Source: Nemophila menziesii (lineage: Eukaryota; Streptophyta; Magnoliopsida; Boraginales; Hydrophyllaceae). Taken from it: DNA of 64,000 bases. Where the stretch lies: assembly GCA_029959085.1 (NCBI GenBank), contig JARWIR010000002.1, positions 31,634,233 to 31,698,232 on the forward strand, read 5' to 3'. The notes beneath the pieces are model-generated. The model had not been told where the DNA came from, made no database searches, and saw only the letters and a program-made list of their open reading frames with translations. Numbering within the stretch: position 1 is the first letter of the stretch; every line of letters begins with the position of its first letter. This document shows, piece after piece, positions 1 to 12,177 of the stretch. Position numbers and translations under genes: made by a program.

Positions 1-239
1 ATCTTGAGATAAGTAATAAGCGTAAACTTCTAGCATTGTGAATTTAATTTATGATAGATATTATTTTGTGTTTGATTTTGCGTGATATGTGTATATTAAT
101 TCCTATATTAGACTATATGAGATTGGTTTTAAGTTATGCTTTGGGAATATTTACTAGATTCTTCCTTCTGCATTCACCTAAAAGATCCTTTGTTTTTATT
201 TTACTTTGTCGGGACGACACAGGTTTGAGTTTGGGGTCT
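1..239 (+). other. 3' UTR end of a truncated Athila-like element (A0) with polypurine tract
   Basis: This stretch matches 41578-41815, the end of the 3' UTR of element A, with only a handful of differences. It ends in a purine-rich tract, TTTGAGTTTGGGGTCT at 224-239, directly against the LTR start. That is the expected place for the polypurine tract priming plus-strand DNA synthesis. The rest of the element lies left of the window. The short open frame at 51-242 is also present in the copy at 41627 but has no recognisable domain, so I do not call it a gene. Confidence 0.85.
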
Positions 240-2005
240 TGATGTCTCCTTATTTGTTCTAATTATTATCCCTTTGGAGACATCCTTTTAGGTGAATAAA
301 TGACTTATTTGATAGACTTTTATGCGTATTTGATCATATTGCACTTTCTCCCCTTGGAAATTGACTATTCGCATTTTTAGAGCTTTTGTGCGTAAATTTG
401 ATTGTTTTTAATGCAAAGTTAGTAGTTTCTTAAATTTCATGAAAGACCAATCCAAGGAGGAGAAGTGAGAATTAAAGTCTTAGGGTATTTTAGAGTGTTA
501 GGAAGTACTTTTACTCGAGTTTCTATTTTTAGAGTGCACTTTCCTATTTCTAGTCTTGAATTATTGATATATTCTTTTTAAAGCATTTGCGCTTTAATTA
601 TTTATTTATTGCGAAGCTTTAAAAGATATATGGTAATTAATTAGAGACCAAGTCAAGTCAAAGAAGTAAAGGAAAGAGATTTACATGGAAATAAGAAGAT
701 TAAGGAAGGATATATGCGAAGAAGGAAAAGATAAAGCTGCCTTATGAATCTGAAATTCCAGCCACGTTTCAAAGACGAGTCCATAACTTAAGATTGGCTA
801 AGAATTTGGGCAAGTGGTCTGGATCAATGGAAATAGCTTTCCAAGACAAGCGGTTTTGAATATTGGAACGCGTCAAACGGATAAAAATTGAATGAGATAT
901 GACCAAAACAAATCAGCATCAAAATCTTACCTTTCCTAGATTTTAGGGCTACGAATTTCAGAGTTCTTAACTTGACTTCCACTCCAAGTAAATTCGACCT
1001 AGGGCTTGCTAACACCTATAAATACACCTCTTAGCCTCCTCTTTTCACACACTTCAGATAATTACACAAGAGGCTTAAAGTTTTCAAGTTAGAGCAAGAA
1101 TGCAAGGAGAAGCTAGTGCTGGAGGAATCCTGTTCTTCCATCATCAGTCATCTTACCCTTTAGGTTATTCATTTATCTTTTGTATTTGAACATGAACTCC
1201 TTTCATGTATTGTTAGTCTTTAATTTTATTATGAGCTAAATTTGCATATACTTGAGAATCGCATTAAAGGGATGAACCTTAATTAATTAATCTTTGTTTT
1301 GAATTTGGGATTGTTTAGATTTAAATTGAATTGAGTTTTATATATTGGATATTACTTTGTTTTCATTACTATTTCGTTTAGTAACAACTAGAAATAGCTT
1401 TTAGTATTTGGACTATTCACTTTAGTGGCGAAGTGATCATCCAACAGGGGGGGTTTGAATACAGAGCTAGGCAATACCCGTGTAATGTCCGTTATTGACC
1501 GACAGGCTTAACTAGTTACATAGCCAAAGAGGTAAAATCATATCATCCGAAGAGGCATATTCGACCATACAGGTGTTTATAGTACTTTAGGATAGCTCAT
1601 AGGTCCACCCGACAGGGGGCTAGGAGATATTAGAGTCTCGACTAATATTATAATTCCAATTCTACCCTTAAACATAACATAAATAATATTGAGGATTCCT
1701 TGCGAGACTCAAGTATCTCTCTCATCTGAAGTTAGTCGTTTATTTGCTTTATTTCTTTCTAGTTAATTTAGTTTTTAGTTTTTATTTTATTTGCATATTT
1801 TAATTTACAAAAACCAAACAAAAATCTTATCTTTTACTTTTCTGTTTAGCAATTATTCTTACTACTTGATTAACATTTGGGTTGAACCTAATCCGTCCCT
1901 GAGAACGAACTTGATTATCATATATTACTTGGGACAACTGTACACTTGCAGTTTGTGGTTCCTCTTTATTTATCACTTTATTTTCTAACACCCTAGAACC
2001 CACCA
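240..2005 (+). mobile_element. 3' LTR of element A0 (Athila-like Ty3/gypsy)
   Basis: The LTR starts TGATGTCTCC right after the polypurine tract and ends ACCCACCA, followed by GGTGA. It is about 99% identical by eye to the 3' LTR at 41816-43553 and more divergent (roughly 5%) from the LTR at 18560-20327. A TATA-like box, TATAAATA, lies near 1017-1024. The U5 part carries the box TGTACACTTGCAGT near 1940. Past the LTR the sequence passes straight into the tandem array, so this is a genuine 3' insertion boundary. Confidence 0.9.
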
Positions 2006-2598
2006 GGTGATCACGGGAATCTAACTCCTATAATCGAAAACCTTTTCTAGAATTGTGTTGAGTATTTATTTTTTAGGTTAAGGTGATTGCTGGAATCTAC
2101 CCTATACTTGAACACCTTTTTTAGGTTTAAGTCAAGGGTTTTTTTGGAGGTATCTAGGAGATCTAACCCTTAAACTTGACCAATCGTTCTAAGGGTTGGT
2201 TCAAGTTTTTATTATTATTTTTGGGTGGGAATTTAATTCTTATACTTGACAACTTTTAGAGGATTAAGTAAATTTTTTTTATCTATAGGTGATCACTGGG
2301 ATCTAACCCTTATACTCGAAAACCACTTTGAGGGTTGAGTCGAGGTTTTTGAACTTTTGCGGGATTCTAAACCATACACTCGACAACCTTTCTTGAGGGT
2401 TGAGTCATGGTTTTTTTTTGTTTTTTTTACGGTGATAATAGAGATCTAATCCGTATAACGTCAACCTTTTTGAGGGTTGAGTCAAGAGTATTATTATTAA
2501 TTTTGGGAGATCTCGAAAATCTAACTCTTATACTCGATAATCTTTATGAGTGTTGAGGATTTTATTTTTATTTTTGAGTGATCATAAGGGAAAAAAAC
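2006..2598 (+). repeat. Degenerate tandem array, part 1 (about 65-85 bp units)
   Basis: About eight diverged units repeat the pattern GATCTAACCCTTATACTCGA, a short spacer, then GGGTTGAGTCGAGG and a T-rich run ending GGTGATCACGGG. Within a unit the CTCGAC and GTCGAG segments can pair, as can AACC and GGTT, giving an imperfect hairpin. The same repeat fills 17690-18559. The array begins GGTGATCACGGG exactly at the end of the LTR, and that pentamer GGTGA also flanks the LTR at 18560. Confidence 0.85.
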
Positions 2599-4179
2599 TG
2601 TAGCGTCCTATGTCTGATAAAAATAAAATCAACAACCTTCGGAGCCACTTTCCACAAGTGTACGGAGTGTTGACAAGTAATAAAATTGAAAATTATAAAG
2701 GATTATCGTCTCCAAATGGACTATCATTGTAGATAAATGTGTTTTGATATTATAAAAATGTAAACCTCTTATAAGGAATATATGACAAGAACGTAAACAA
2801 TAAAATATTTATTGCATTTTTCAATAGTTAAAGTCTAAATCAATTAACGAAATAAAATTATGAACTACAAAGAAAATAAAATAACAACTAATTAGAAGAT
2901 GAAATGAAGGGATGAGAAAGTTTCTTGAGTTTTGCTAGTAGTCCCCTATGCCGTTAATTTAAATGTTTTATGAATAAGCGTGACTTTATAAATTCACATT
3001 AGTTAGGATTCAAAGATCCTTCTGAATCATGTCGGTAGCTTATGAGTAAACCTCAACAATACTAGGGGACTGGGGTAAGGACACCCTAGGCAATTATTGG
3101 TGTATTAATTATGACCTTATTGACTATCTAGCTAGGCAATACTTTTGAGTTCACTACCACATACTAGACTTCTATATGTTATGTCCGCAATTAAACCTCC
3201 TTCCTGGATGTTAGCTTAACTACCTAGGACACCCACTACTTTACCAGAGCATAAATATTTTTATAACAAACATATAGTCAATGCAATAAAATAATACCAA
3301 TATCAGTTAAAAATTCATCCTAAATACAATAAAACATCAAGATAATCAAGGGTCTTATATAAGTAAACCTCAAGCAACGAGGGTTTAGTTCATATTGAAA
3401 TAAAAAAAACTTTAATGGAAGAATAATGTTCAAAAGAAAAAATATCTAAAAGTTACTCTTATGGAAGAAATAATTTCATGGATAGTTGGTGACGAATTAT
3501 TAGGTCTAGTTTGAAAAAACCCTTTTTTTCTTCTCCTCTGCCTTCTGCTCTTGCTCCCAATGAAATAAAATGATAGATAATCAGTTGCCTATGTATTAGG
3601 AGATGCTAAATAAATTATGTCCTAGCTAAAAAAAATTTGGTCCTTCGTTGGCTCACTTAATTAGGTTAATAATGGTGCAACCTATTTTTAGCTAATATTG
3701 GGCTTGTTTGAGTCACAATAGAAGAAAATGACTTAACTTCTTCATCTCAACTACGAATTGAATATTGTCACTTCTCACAAGTCAATGACTTCAAACACTA
3801 TCTAAATTAAAAGGAATTAATTCCAAATTTATGACTAGTTAATTATGGTGACAGAAAAATACGACGTTATGACTTCTCTGGCAAACAATCTAACTTCACA
3901 AAGTGACTCTAGGCTCAATTCACGCCTTGGCATGGGGTTTATCTTGAATTTTTTTACTTATTATATTCATCTTGGCACATTTTATTAACCATGTACCTAA
4001 ATTCTACATACTTAACACACAATCAAGGAACAAAAGCTCTATAAATATCAATGTGACCAGAACAAGAGACAAAAATGCAATATGTCAATTACGAGGGAAT
4101 AATCCCCCACTTAGTCCCAATAAAAACACAAAATAATATCTCGTGAATGGATTAATCCATCATAAAAATATATATAACA
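2599..4179 (-). mobile_element. LTR of element H (minus strand, second LTR subfamily)
   Basis: Read on the minus strand this LTR starts TGTTATATAT at 4179, just after a polypurine tract, and ends GCTACA at 2599. It contains the U5 box (CACAAGTGTACGG on the plus strand near 2659), and blocks around 3050-3250 resemble the plus-strand LTR at 50651-52190. As the tract abuts its start, it is the 3' LTR of H. It separates tandem array part 1 from H's 3' UTR. No open frame of note. Confidence 0.75.
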
Positions 4180-5340
4180 AGAACCCCAAATCAAAGTTTT
4201 GTCGCCCTAATAAAATAAAAAGAAAAATAAAGTTTAGAGGGGTCTAAGTCCAATTAATCAAAGAAGAGAGAAAATAGAAAAGTAATAATGATACTAAAGA
4301 AAATATCCAAGTCTCATATAGAAATATTTACAAACTAAATCAAATGTACAGTTATCAAACAAACAATCAACACGTATTACTTCCAAGATCAAATTAGTTT
4401 TGCAATGCACAACGGAAAGGTATTTCTCTTTGTCCGCTATGGTGGCTATAAATTGTTCCTCGATCCTCGCGTAGTCTTTAAGATACATCTAACTACTCCA
4501 AATTAGTTCAAAAGGTAATAAATTTTATAGTCAAGAATCATAAAGTCTTGAAGGTTGTAATTTCGGCTTAGAGTATGTATGATTGTATAGTTGGATAACA
4601 TATATAAAGCTTTTTGGCTCTCTCCTCACTAGCCATCAACGAGTCGCCTAGAGCTTGAGTTACTCACAAATATGTTCTCACTCAACCCAAATTTTAATGC
4701 ACTTCTTTGCATTCCCAATAACCAAAATAATACCATTTATGGTCACCTAACACTTTGCCATCTGAATATATTTTTCTTTTGCAAGTTAGTTATAACTCTC
4801 TTTTTGATGTGAGAAGTCATGTTACTACGCTTTTCATTTTCTTTTCTTTTCAATATATATTCTTTTCTTTTGAAATATTTTACATTCTTTCTCTTTTACC
4901 TTAGAAAAAGATTACAATGGGAACAATTGATCAAAGGCAAAATACATAGCACAAAACCTACCCAATGATGTTTACTGTAACCACCACCCCAAACTCAAGT
5001 TGTAAGACGAGTGTTTAATCATCGCGATTCAAGATCAAGCATATGGAGAAGTCCGTATGGCCTGTAATGTGGCTAATAAAAGGCTTATAAAGGCAAGAGG
5101 GGCTGATACAGATAATGTAACAATAATACATGGAAAGAAATCTAAAAGGAACAAGGGTTAAACAAAGAAACTCCTTAATACTTTTATGTCCTATACAATT
5201 TATTTGCTTTCTCACATCTAACAAGTTCATTAAATGGGTTATTAACTAGTTTGGATCTGGCTTTATACATACTACTCATGCTCCCTTAAATCAAACTTAA
5301 TTCTCCATATTTCTCAGTTATCTTTTCTTTAATTTCTATG
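4180..5340 (-). other. 3' UTR of element H with two polypurine-tract-like motifs
   Basis: On the minus strand the terminal polypurine tract lies at 4180-4195 (TTTGATTTGGGGTTCT). A second such motif, GAGTTTGGGGT, is at 4986-4996. They are about 800 bp apart, matching the last two motifs in elements A and B. The block around 4960-5110, including the complement of CATATGGAGAAGTCCG, matches the conserved 3' UTR block of A, B, M and F. Non-coding; the right end grades into another LTR near 5340. Confidence 0.7.
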
Positions 5341-6251
5341 TGTGTTTGGATGTCAAATACATAAGAAAATAATATAATTTTAACAAACCATTTAAATTAT
5401 GTAATCCCAAATTCGATACACGCAATTAATCATACTAGTGTTCACACATAAAAAGGATTCTCAAGTTATGAGAATTTAGTCCATAAGAAAAGAAATCAAA
5501 TAAAATATAAAGTATAAGATTTATGTTTAGGACAAGAAACTAATACTAAATTACCCTAAGATTAATGATGGTATGGTGTAGAAAGGGTGCAGTTTTACTT
5601 CAGCTTCAGTTTTTCTCCTTCCCAAGCATTATTCTATCTCTCTGGCTCTTCTAATCTTCTAAAAACTGAATGGAAGGTTTTTGTATTGATTAAACTGGTG
5701 TATAAAGGTCCAATTATGTTTTATGGGTTGTGGGCCCCTTTATGTGACCTAATCCAACCCAAAAACGTTTTAAGGGAAGAATATGATTAGTTCAAACCAA
5801 AATAGATGCAACTTTAATAACTTCTTTAATTAAAATACCAAATCACAACTCTTAGCTTTTAGGCGCTCCTAACTTAAATTACTATCTATAAACCAGGGGG
5901 TCCTCCAGAATATTCATCAACTGAACATGGTGATTCCAACAACTCAATTTCTAAATTTGGTCGATAACTGCTCTCGCTTTCCAAAAGTGTTTTTTTAGTC
6001 CTTTAACACCTTGCTATGGGTTTGAATATCCTTTCTCAACTTATTGTGCTCGTATTTGGATATAATATTATCCACTTACCTAATATATGCACACTTAACA
6101 CACAAATAACTTTAAAAGTAACAATACTAAAAAATTAGATAAGAAATGAGAAACTATCAAAATATAGGGAATAATCACTTTAATAAGAACAATATGATCC
6201 TAAAAATATGTCTCGTGACTAAATTAATGTATCAAAATAAAGGAGATATCA
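5341..6251 (-). mobile_element. LTR fragment of element N (minus strand, truncated)
   Basis: Read on the minus strand the fragment starts TGATATCTCC at 6251 after a polypurine tract. It runs about 900 bp before the sequence turns into the 3' UTR of H near 5340. Only the U3/R part is present: the hairpin quartet and U5 box seen in other LTRs are missing. The plus-strand frame at 5587-5790 has no recognisable domain and I treat it as chance. Confidence 0.65.
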
Positions 6252-6643
6252 AGACCCCCCAACTCAAAGTTTCTTCATCCGGGCAAAAGAAGATATAAAA
6301 AATAAACTAGGAAAGTCTTTATCAGCTAAGTCAAATAAGAATCAGAGGAGAAAACGTAAAGAATCATAAAAAAAACTACCGAACAGGTTCATGTAATAAT
6401 AATTGTAAACTAAATCACACATTCTTATCATACAAACAATCAACATGATATGATTTCAAGATTAAATTATCTACGCAGTGCAAGAAGTATAGGTTTTTTG
6501 CTTAGTCTGATATGGTGGCTATAGATTGTTCCTTGATCCTAACATAGGATCCAATGGTCCAATTTACTACTCTCGATCGTTTCTAGATCACATAATTAAG
6601 AATCACAAGGTCTTTAAGGTTGTAATGTTGGCTTAGGGACAGT
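6252..6643 (-). other. 3' UTR remnant of element N with polypurine tract
   Basis: A polypurine tract (minus strand TTTGAGTTGGGGGGTCT, 6252-6268) is followed by sequence resembling the UTR of H, including the shared segment TGGTGGCTATAGATTGTTCC near 6510. It is cut at 6643 by the start of the LTR of J, so J appears to have inserted into N. Confidence 0.65.
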
Positions 6644-8214
6644 TGATGTCTCAATATTTTTGATAGAATAATCTAGTCATGAGACACAATTTCAGGTGCA
6701 TTATTTTCTTATTTGAGGGATTTTTCCTTATTAATTGTTAGTTTCTCAATTCTTGCCTTATTATGGTGGTTTGTTACTTTTAGAGCATTTTTGGTATAAT
6801 TTGCATGTTAAATGTGAAGCTCTTAGGTACAATGATGATATTAGAGGCCAAAAAAATGTCAAGGAGTTAAGTAAAGATGATATAAGATGAAATTAAGAGT
6901 TAAAAATGAAGAATAAGCTATTTTGGAAAGTGCAAAAGCTGCTAAAAGTTGTTGGCCCAATTTAGAACGTGTAGTGTTTTTAATGCTTCATAAAATAGAT
7001 ATATAATTTGAATTATTCCTTTTATATCAAGAAATATTTTTGATTTTCGGTTACGTGGCCACTGGTTTCGAGTGATTTGGAGTTGTAACGAAAGAGATAT
7101 GAATTTTACAAGCTCTATGGGCCAAAAAGACCACATTCTCAGGAAAACATATTTGAGATTGATTAGGTCTCTAAAACCTATCTCATGACCTAGATTTCGT
7201 CCCAACACCTATATATATATATGGTTATTTACCTTTAGAAAAAAGTTCTTGATCAGTCACTAATCATAATTACACTTAGAAATCATCAAGAAGAAGCAAG
7301 TGACTTGTAGAGGAAGAAAAGAAGTTGGAGAGTCACAATCTCTTCTCAATATTTCTACTCTACCATTAGGGTAATTTATCTTAGATTCTTGGCTTGACCA
7401 TGTTTGTAAGGCATTTACTCTTAAATATTATCTATTTTATTATGAACTAATTTTCTTATAGCTTGGGCTTGCAATATGTAAAATCCTTGAATTCTATTTT
7501 ACTATTCTATTATTTAGGCATTGGTTTAATTGATTTGAGCTTTTATTTTATAATGTGTTTGCCTTTATCCCAGCCCTAGCTCTGGCTAACTTTAGGACTG
7601 TCCTTAGTAGTTAGATTGTCACCCTGGAGGGTGATTCAATTATAGAAAACAACACATAATTCTCTAGTGTATTGTAGTAATCCTGACAGGCTTGCCTAAC
7701 TAGACATTCAATAGGGTTTAGACTTTCACCACCGAAATATGTGCAAGGTCTCCTTACCCAAGTCCCTTGGTAGTGTTGAGGTTTCCATCTAAGCTACCCT
7801 GACGGGAGTTAGACGATTATAGAATGCCGCCTACTTATATATGCTCAATTCACCCTTATAAATAGAATAGTGATCTAGTAATATAGGTGCATACTAGCAA
7901 ACCTAAGCTATATTCTTATCTCCATCCTTTTAGCTTTATTTACTTGCATTAGTTAATTATTTGCTTTTATATTTCTTGTTTAAAAACCCATAAATATTAT
8001 CTCTTGTTTCTTTTTTAGTTTTAACAGTTAATCTCATCTACGCTTTCTTATCTAAATACGAGTTTGAGTTAACAGATAAATCATGAGAATGAATCTTATT
8101 TATTAACTATAACTTGCAAACGATTTGTGCACTAGTAGTGAGCCTCTTGTAGTAATATTAGGTATGTGTTTTATTGTCATTTATATTTGGTTATTTATCA
8201 CGCCTTTGCCACCA
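6644..8214 (+). mobile_element. 5' LTR of element J
   Basis: This LTR starts TGATGTCTCA and ends TTTGCCACCA, about 1.57 kb. A TATA-like TATATATA lies at 7210. Four hairpin-type motifs are seen at about 7622 (CCCTGGAGGG), 7683 (CCTGACAGG), 7735 (weak) and 7798 (CCCTGACGGG). The end resembles the ends of the minus-strand LTRs K and L. The flank ACAGT at 6639-6643 is a possible target duplication, but the 3' end of J is lost so it cannot be confirmed. No primer-binding site follows. Confidence 0.8.
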
Positions 8215-9480
8215 CCTTTTCGAGTACACCCATTAGGGATTCTCCCTCCAGTGATCCAAGTTGCGAGATTCAAGCCTGATCAGGGAACGATAAGTCAGTT
8301 TATGAGCTTCAGACACTATAGTGGTGCAACACAACAAGATCTGGTGAGGTCGATTCAAAAGTTTATGCAGATTTGTAATTCCTACATTACTCAAGGCATT
8401 ACACACAAGAAGTTGTACAACTTCATGTTTCTATTTTTCTTGACCGGGTAGTGAACGGTTGGAGAGTGTAGGAGAGTGCAGATTCGTTATTATCTGCAAA
8501 GCATGAAAATGTTAGAATCAAATTGAACTTGCAAGTATTCTCCAAAAGAATGACGAGAGTGTAGGAGAGGCATGGAAAAGATTTCAACAAAAAAATATCC
8601 ACATGTCCACTCCACGGTTAAACTACATCACTTTAATTAGTAATGTTTTATCAAGGAATCAATGTCGAGGCAAGACTGAGGGTAGATAATCTTGGAGGAG
8701 GAGGTTTTGTGTCCAAGAATCCTACAAAAGTTGCAGCTGGTATGGCAAGAATAGTCAAAACCGAGAGGAGTTGGCCACAGTAGTAAGCTCCCATCACAAA
8801 TGCCAAAGGTACGTTGCGATTAGATAGTGGACTGCTATAGATGCTAAATTTTTTGCAATAGAGAATCAAATGAAGCAGTTGACACTTACATTATAGAAAG
8901 GTTTCCAAGGGAAAGAAAAATAAGTTGATGGTAGTGCAAGAAATCTGTCCGCGTTGTAGGGTGAATGACATGTTTAGGAAGAATGTCAAGGAAATCCAGA
9001 GTCAGTGTTTTTCGTGTCGAATTATGGGAATTACCGTTCGGGGAATACTGGGTTTTAGCAAGGGAATCACAATCGTCTGAGCCGTCAATGGTCAGATCCG
9101 AATGGTGTTGCGAATCAAGGTAATACTTACCAACCACAACCTCAACATAACAATTTCCAGCAGAGATCTCATGTTCCTTATCCAGGGGGACAAAGTTGTG
9201 TTATGCAAGTTCCACCACCACAACCAGCCTATGAGTTTTACACCAAGAATTTTACTTGAATAGCATTGCCACAACATCCACAAGAAGGCTTTGTCATAGA
9301 GTTGCAACAAATGATGTAATCTTTTATGAAGGAGACATAAACAACTATGTAGTCCTTTATGACAATAACACAGGAAAATATGCGAGTTAGTAAGGAAAGA
9401 CTCGGCGAGTAATCTATTATGTTTGAGATATTGGGGGATCAAGTCACCCAATTGTCTTCCCGTAGTGATAAAAATTAACA
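8215..9480 (+). pseudogene. Broken gag of element J
   Basis: Directly after the LTR the reading resembles Athila gag: ILPPVIQVARFKPDQG and RSIQKFMQICNSYITQGIT, in the frame open from 8125 to 8451. That frame runs through the LTR end without a natural start. Later pieces (RVDNLGGGGFVSKNPTK near 8680) match the gag of L on the opposite strand. The primer-binding site, leader and gag N-terminus are missing, and many stops and shifts follow. Capsid-like function is inferred from homology within this window; no active product is expected. Confidence 0.75.
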
Positions 9481-10083
9481 AACTCTTCCATAGCTTGGAC
9501 AAGGTACGAAGAATGACGTGAAGGCTATAGAAAATAGAGATGGAAATGTTAGATTCAAATTGTGTAAGGCTATAAGCCTTCAAGCTACAAAAGTAGTGGA
9601 ATCGCCACCTGCTGCAGATATTGTCGTGGAGATTCTAGAAATAGTTGATGAACCAACCAAGTCAAGCTTGGAAGAGATGAATGTTGAGCTTCTAGTCAAA
9701 GATATTGCGAAAAATATTTAAGAGGTACTTGCACTAGGGGAAACAAAAGCCGAGAAAAAGGTAAAATTTTAGATGAAAATAAGGAAGCAGTAATTTTACC
9801 TAAAGAGTGAGAAGAAGAAAAAGCAAAGATGGAACCGCGACCTAGTGTTTCATCAATGTCACCACCCATTCAAATGACACATAATAAGGGTGACATTGAA
9901 CTCAAAGCATTTGTAGAGGCGTATAGCAAAGAAAGAATCAACACACAAGTGCTTTTGATACTTCTAAGAAAGGACTCATACTGAAACAAGTTTTCACGCA
10001 AGCTAGTAATATTGCGAGTGTAGAAGCCGAGATCAAGATTACTGATCATACTGAGAGAGCCTAGAAGAATGTTGAAGAGGAGC
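9481..10083 (+). pseudogene. gag-protease linker remnant of element J
   Basis: A short open frame at 9518-9721 includes PAADIVVEILEIVDEPTKSS, an acidic linker also seen in M near 48955 and, more diverged, in K. Downstream MEPRPSVSSMSPP (from about 9829) corresponds to the proline-rich stretch before the protease in A and B. Stops and frameshifts break it. No enzymatic motif is present in this stretch. Confidence 0.55.
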
Positions 10084-10622
10084 TAATACCTAAGCTTCAA
10101 GATCTTGAGGTTTTCAACCTCCCAATCCAAATTGGTGGAAAGCTCGATGTCAAAGCTATGTATGATTTGGGTTCAAGTGTAAACCTTATGCCCAATTCAG
10201 TTTTCGAGAATCTTGACATCAGGAAGGAGAAGAAGACATGTGTAAATCTACAATTTGTGGATGGTTCAATAGCAAAGCCTTGGGGAATCATATAGGACAT
10301 TATTGTCCAAGATAGTACGTTGACTATCCCTACTGACTTATTTATTCTGTAATATGATGCAGCTAAGCAGGTTCCTATCATACTCGGAAGGCCAATCCTG
10401 GCTACGAGTCAAAGCATCATAGATATGCATGAGGGAATAGTGACCCTCCATACAACCAAATCATCTGAGACATTAGTTGTTTTGTACAAGAAGCTAGAGA
10501 AGGTGCCACTAGAAGACCTTTCCATGCATACTATGACCAAAGACATCAAGGAGAAAGTCCATAGCAAACCCTTCGAGAACAGAGCTCAAGGTGAGTTTGG
10601 GGTTGACGACGAAATTGCATAA
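10084..10622 (+). pseudogene. Aspartic protease domain remnant of element J
   Basis: The sequence reads IQIGGKLDVKAMYDLGSSVN, then LMPNSVFENL, and later VPIILGRPILATSQSIIDMH. This is the Athila retropepsin fold, with the active-site D-L-G-S triplet and the downstream ILGRP flap region. Two in-frame stops lie near 10294 and 10350. The C-terminal part (10425-10622) is open. In other elements the reverse transcriptase follows; here the sequence goes straight to a tail block, so J lacks the rest of pol. Confidence 0.75.
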
Positions 10623-11010
10623 AAAGCCCTCAAACAGGACAATAGGCGACATGGTTCAAAAATGTGTGGTTGAGACCATTTATCGTTACTCGCGTAGTTT
10701 CGGAAGCAGTAATTGAAATACGACCCAAGAGAGGTCGCAAGCATTGAATGGTTGATGTTCATAGCCTCACCCGCAGCTGGGGAGGCTACATACTCAATAA
10801 ATGATATAGGCAACACCTCGAACTTTAAACTACATTAAACAGTAATGCTTTTCGAGAGACAACCCACAATTTTTCATGTCTTTATGTCTTAGTTTTTGTT
10901 TAGATTAGTTGTTTTTAATAAATATTACAGAAATGAGGAAGGTAGAATTTTTTTAATGTGTAGGATGTGTTGAAGATGAGCTTGGGGTGAAAAAGATCGA
11001 AGAAAATACA
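10623..11010 (+). other. Post-protease tail of J, non-coding
   Basis: This segment joins the protease to the 3' region without reverse transcriptase, RNase H or integrase. It contains CGAGAGACAACCCAC near 10852, matching GGGAGACAACCCATG at 49386 in M. A polypurine-like motif, GAGCTTGGGGT, lies at 10978-10988, the position of the first such motif in A and B. No coding potential is visible. Confidence 0.55.
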
Positions 11011-11019
11011 CACAACAGT

Positions 11020-11430
11020 CAAGCGGCATACCGGTCCCACGACCAGCATACCGCTTTCTTGCAATGGATCATGGCGGTCCACGCCACGGTCAAATTCAGA
11101 GAGTTGAAAGCACTGATCAACATAGTTGCTCTTCTGGCGAAACTGTCGGCACCGTACCGTGTTGTCACTTACAAATGGGTCATGACAATAGCAAGTCAGA
11201 AAGTCAGAGTTATGCGACCGACATACGGGTCCATCATCAATGGGTCATGACGGTATAGGACACAGTTTGAGGACAAAAACTTGAAGAGCTCAAGCGGCAT
11301 ATGTCGGCCTCACAAGCGGCATACCAGCCCATCAAACCGTGTAGACATTCGCAACAACCCATGTCACGGTCCAACAAGAATAGTAGTGACCAGCATACCG
11401 ACCCTATGGGCGGCATACCGGTACGGAGTG
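11020..11430 (+). repeat. Paired CCGG-type palindrome cluster of J
   Basis: Short motifs of the GGCATACCGG / CCAGCATACCG type occur in pairs about 20 bp apart: near 11022 and 11042, near 11290 and 11313, and near 11390 and 11408, with weaker ones between. The same motif pair stands at 17588-17622 in G. Position and pairing mirror the clusters at 31781-32307 in B and 39182-39531 in A, although the sequences differ. Confidence 0.65.
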
Positions 11431-12177
11431 TGATAGCTTAAGAAGAGGAGTGTTTGTTTATATCAATTTACAAACCTTAAGCATACTTCTTCTCCAAGAG
11501 ACCCAAACTCCATTAAACCTTTACCAAAACTTCACCACATATCAAAACAACACCAAATCACCATAATTTCATATCCAAATAATTTCCCGCACTCGTATAA
11601 ACAATATTTAACCCCATATCATTCCAAAACACCTAGAATCCAAGAATAAAGATCAAAATTTCAAAAATCTAATTACAAAAATTCTTAAACCCTTATCATT
11701 CAAGCAAGATTCCATCATACCCACATAAATAATCATCCTTCTTACACCTTTCCGAACTCAAATAACACCTTATCTACCTATAATCAAAGGGTAATTTAAG
11801 AGAGGTGAGACTTTGAGCTGGAGGTCAAAAGAGATGACGAAAACAACAGAGACACTATCGAGTGTTAGGGAGTTGAAGAAGGGAACAAGTGACAAGTGTA
11901 AGTTTAGGGAACAAGAAAAAGGGAAATTCGAGTCCCCCGATTAGAGAGGAACCGAATTTTGGTGGATTCAAATTTTAAAGAGAAAGCAATTTTGATTAGG
12001 GAGGCAAAGATACCAATACCTCTTCAAATCAAGATTCATATACCCAAGATGAGCGAAGCATCTAGGGCCCTATTAGCTATTATCAAAACAAAGAGTCTTG
12101 GATAAACATCTCCACACGAGAGAGAGTATTTGAGAAAGAAATTGGAGAAGGTAAGGACGAAAGATTTCTTCAGCTGG
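11431..12177 (+). other. 3' region of J, possible start of a degraded downstream ORF
   Basis: About 400 bp of C-rich, T-poor sequence is followed by a possible short frame from 11833 (MTKTTETLSSVRELKKGT). It occupies the position of the post-pol ORF in A (39893) and B (about 32707). It breaks after some 35 codons and has no recognisable domain. The segment ends near 12177, where minus-strand sequence of K begins. The 3' LTR of J is not present. Confidence 0.45.

Noticed and set aside
5587..5790. 67-codon plus-strand frame as a gene
   Set aside because: It sits inside a minus-strand LTR fragment and shows no recognisable motif.
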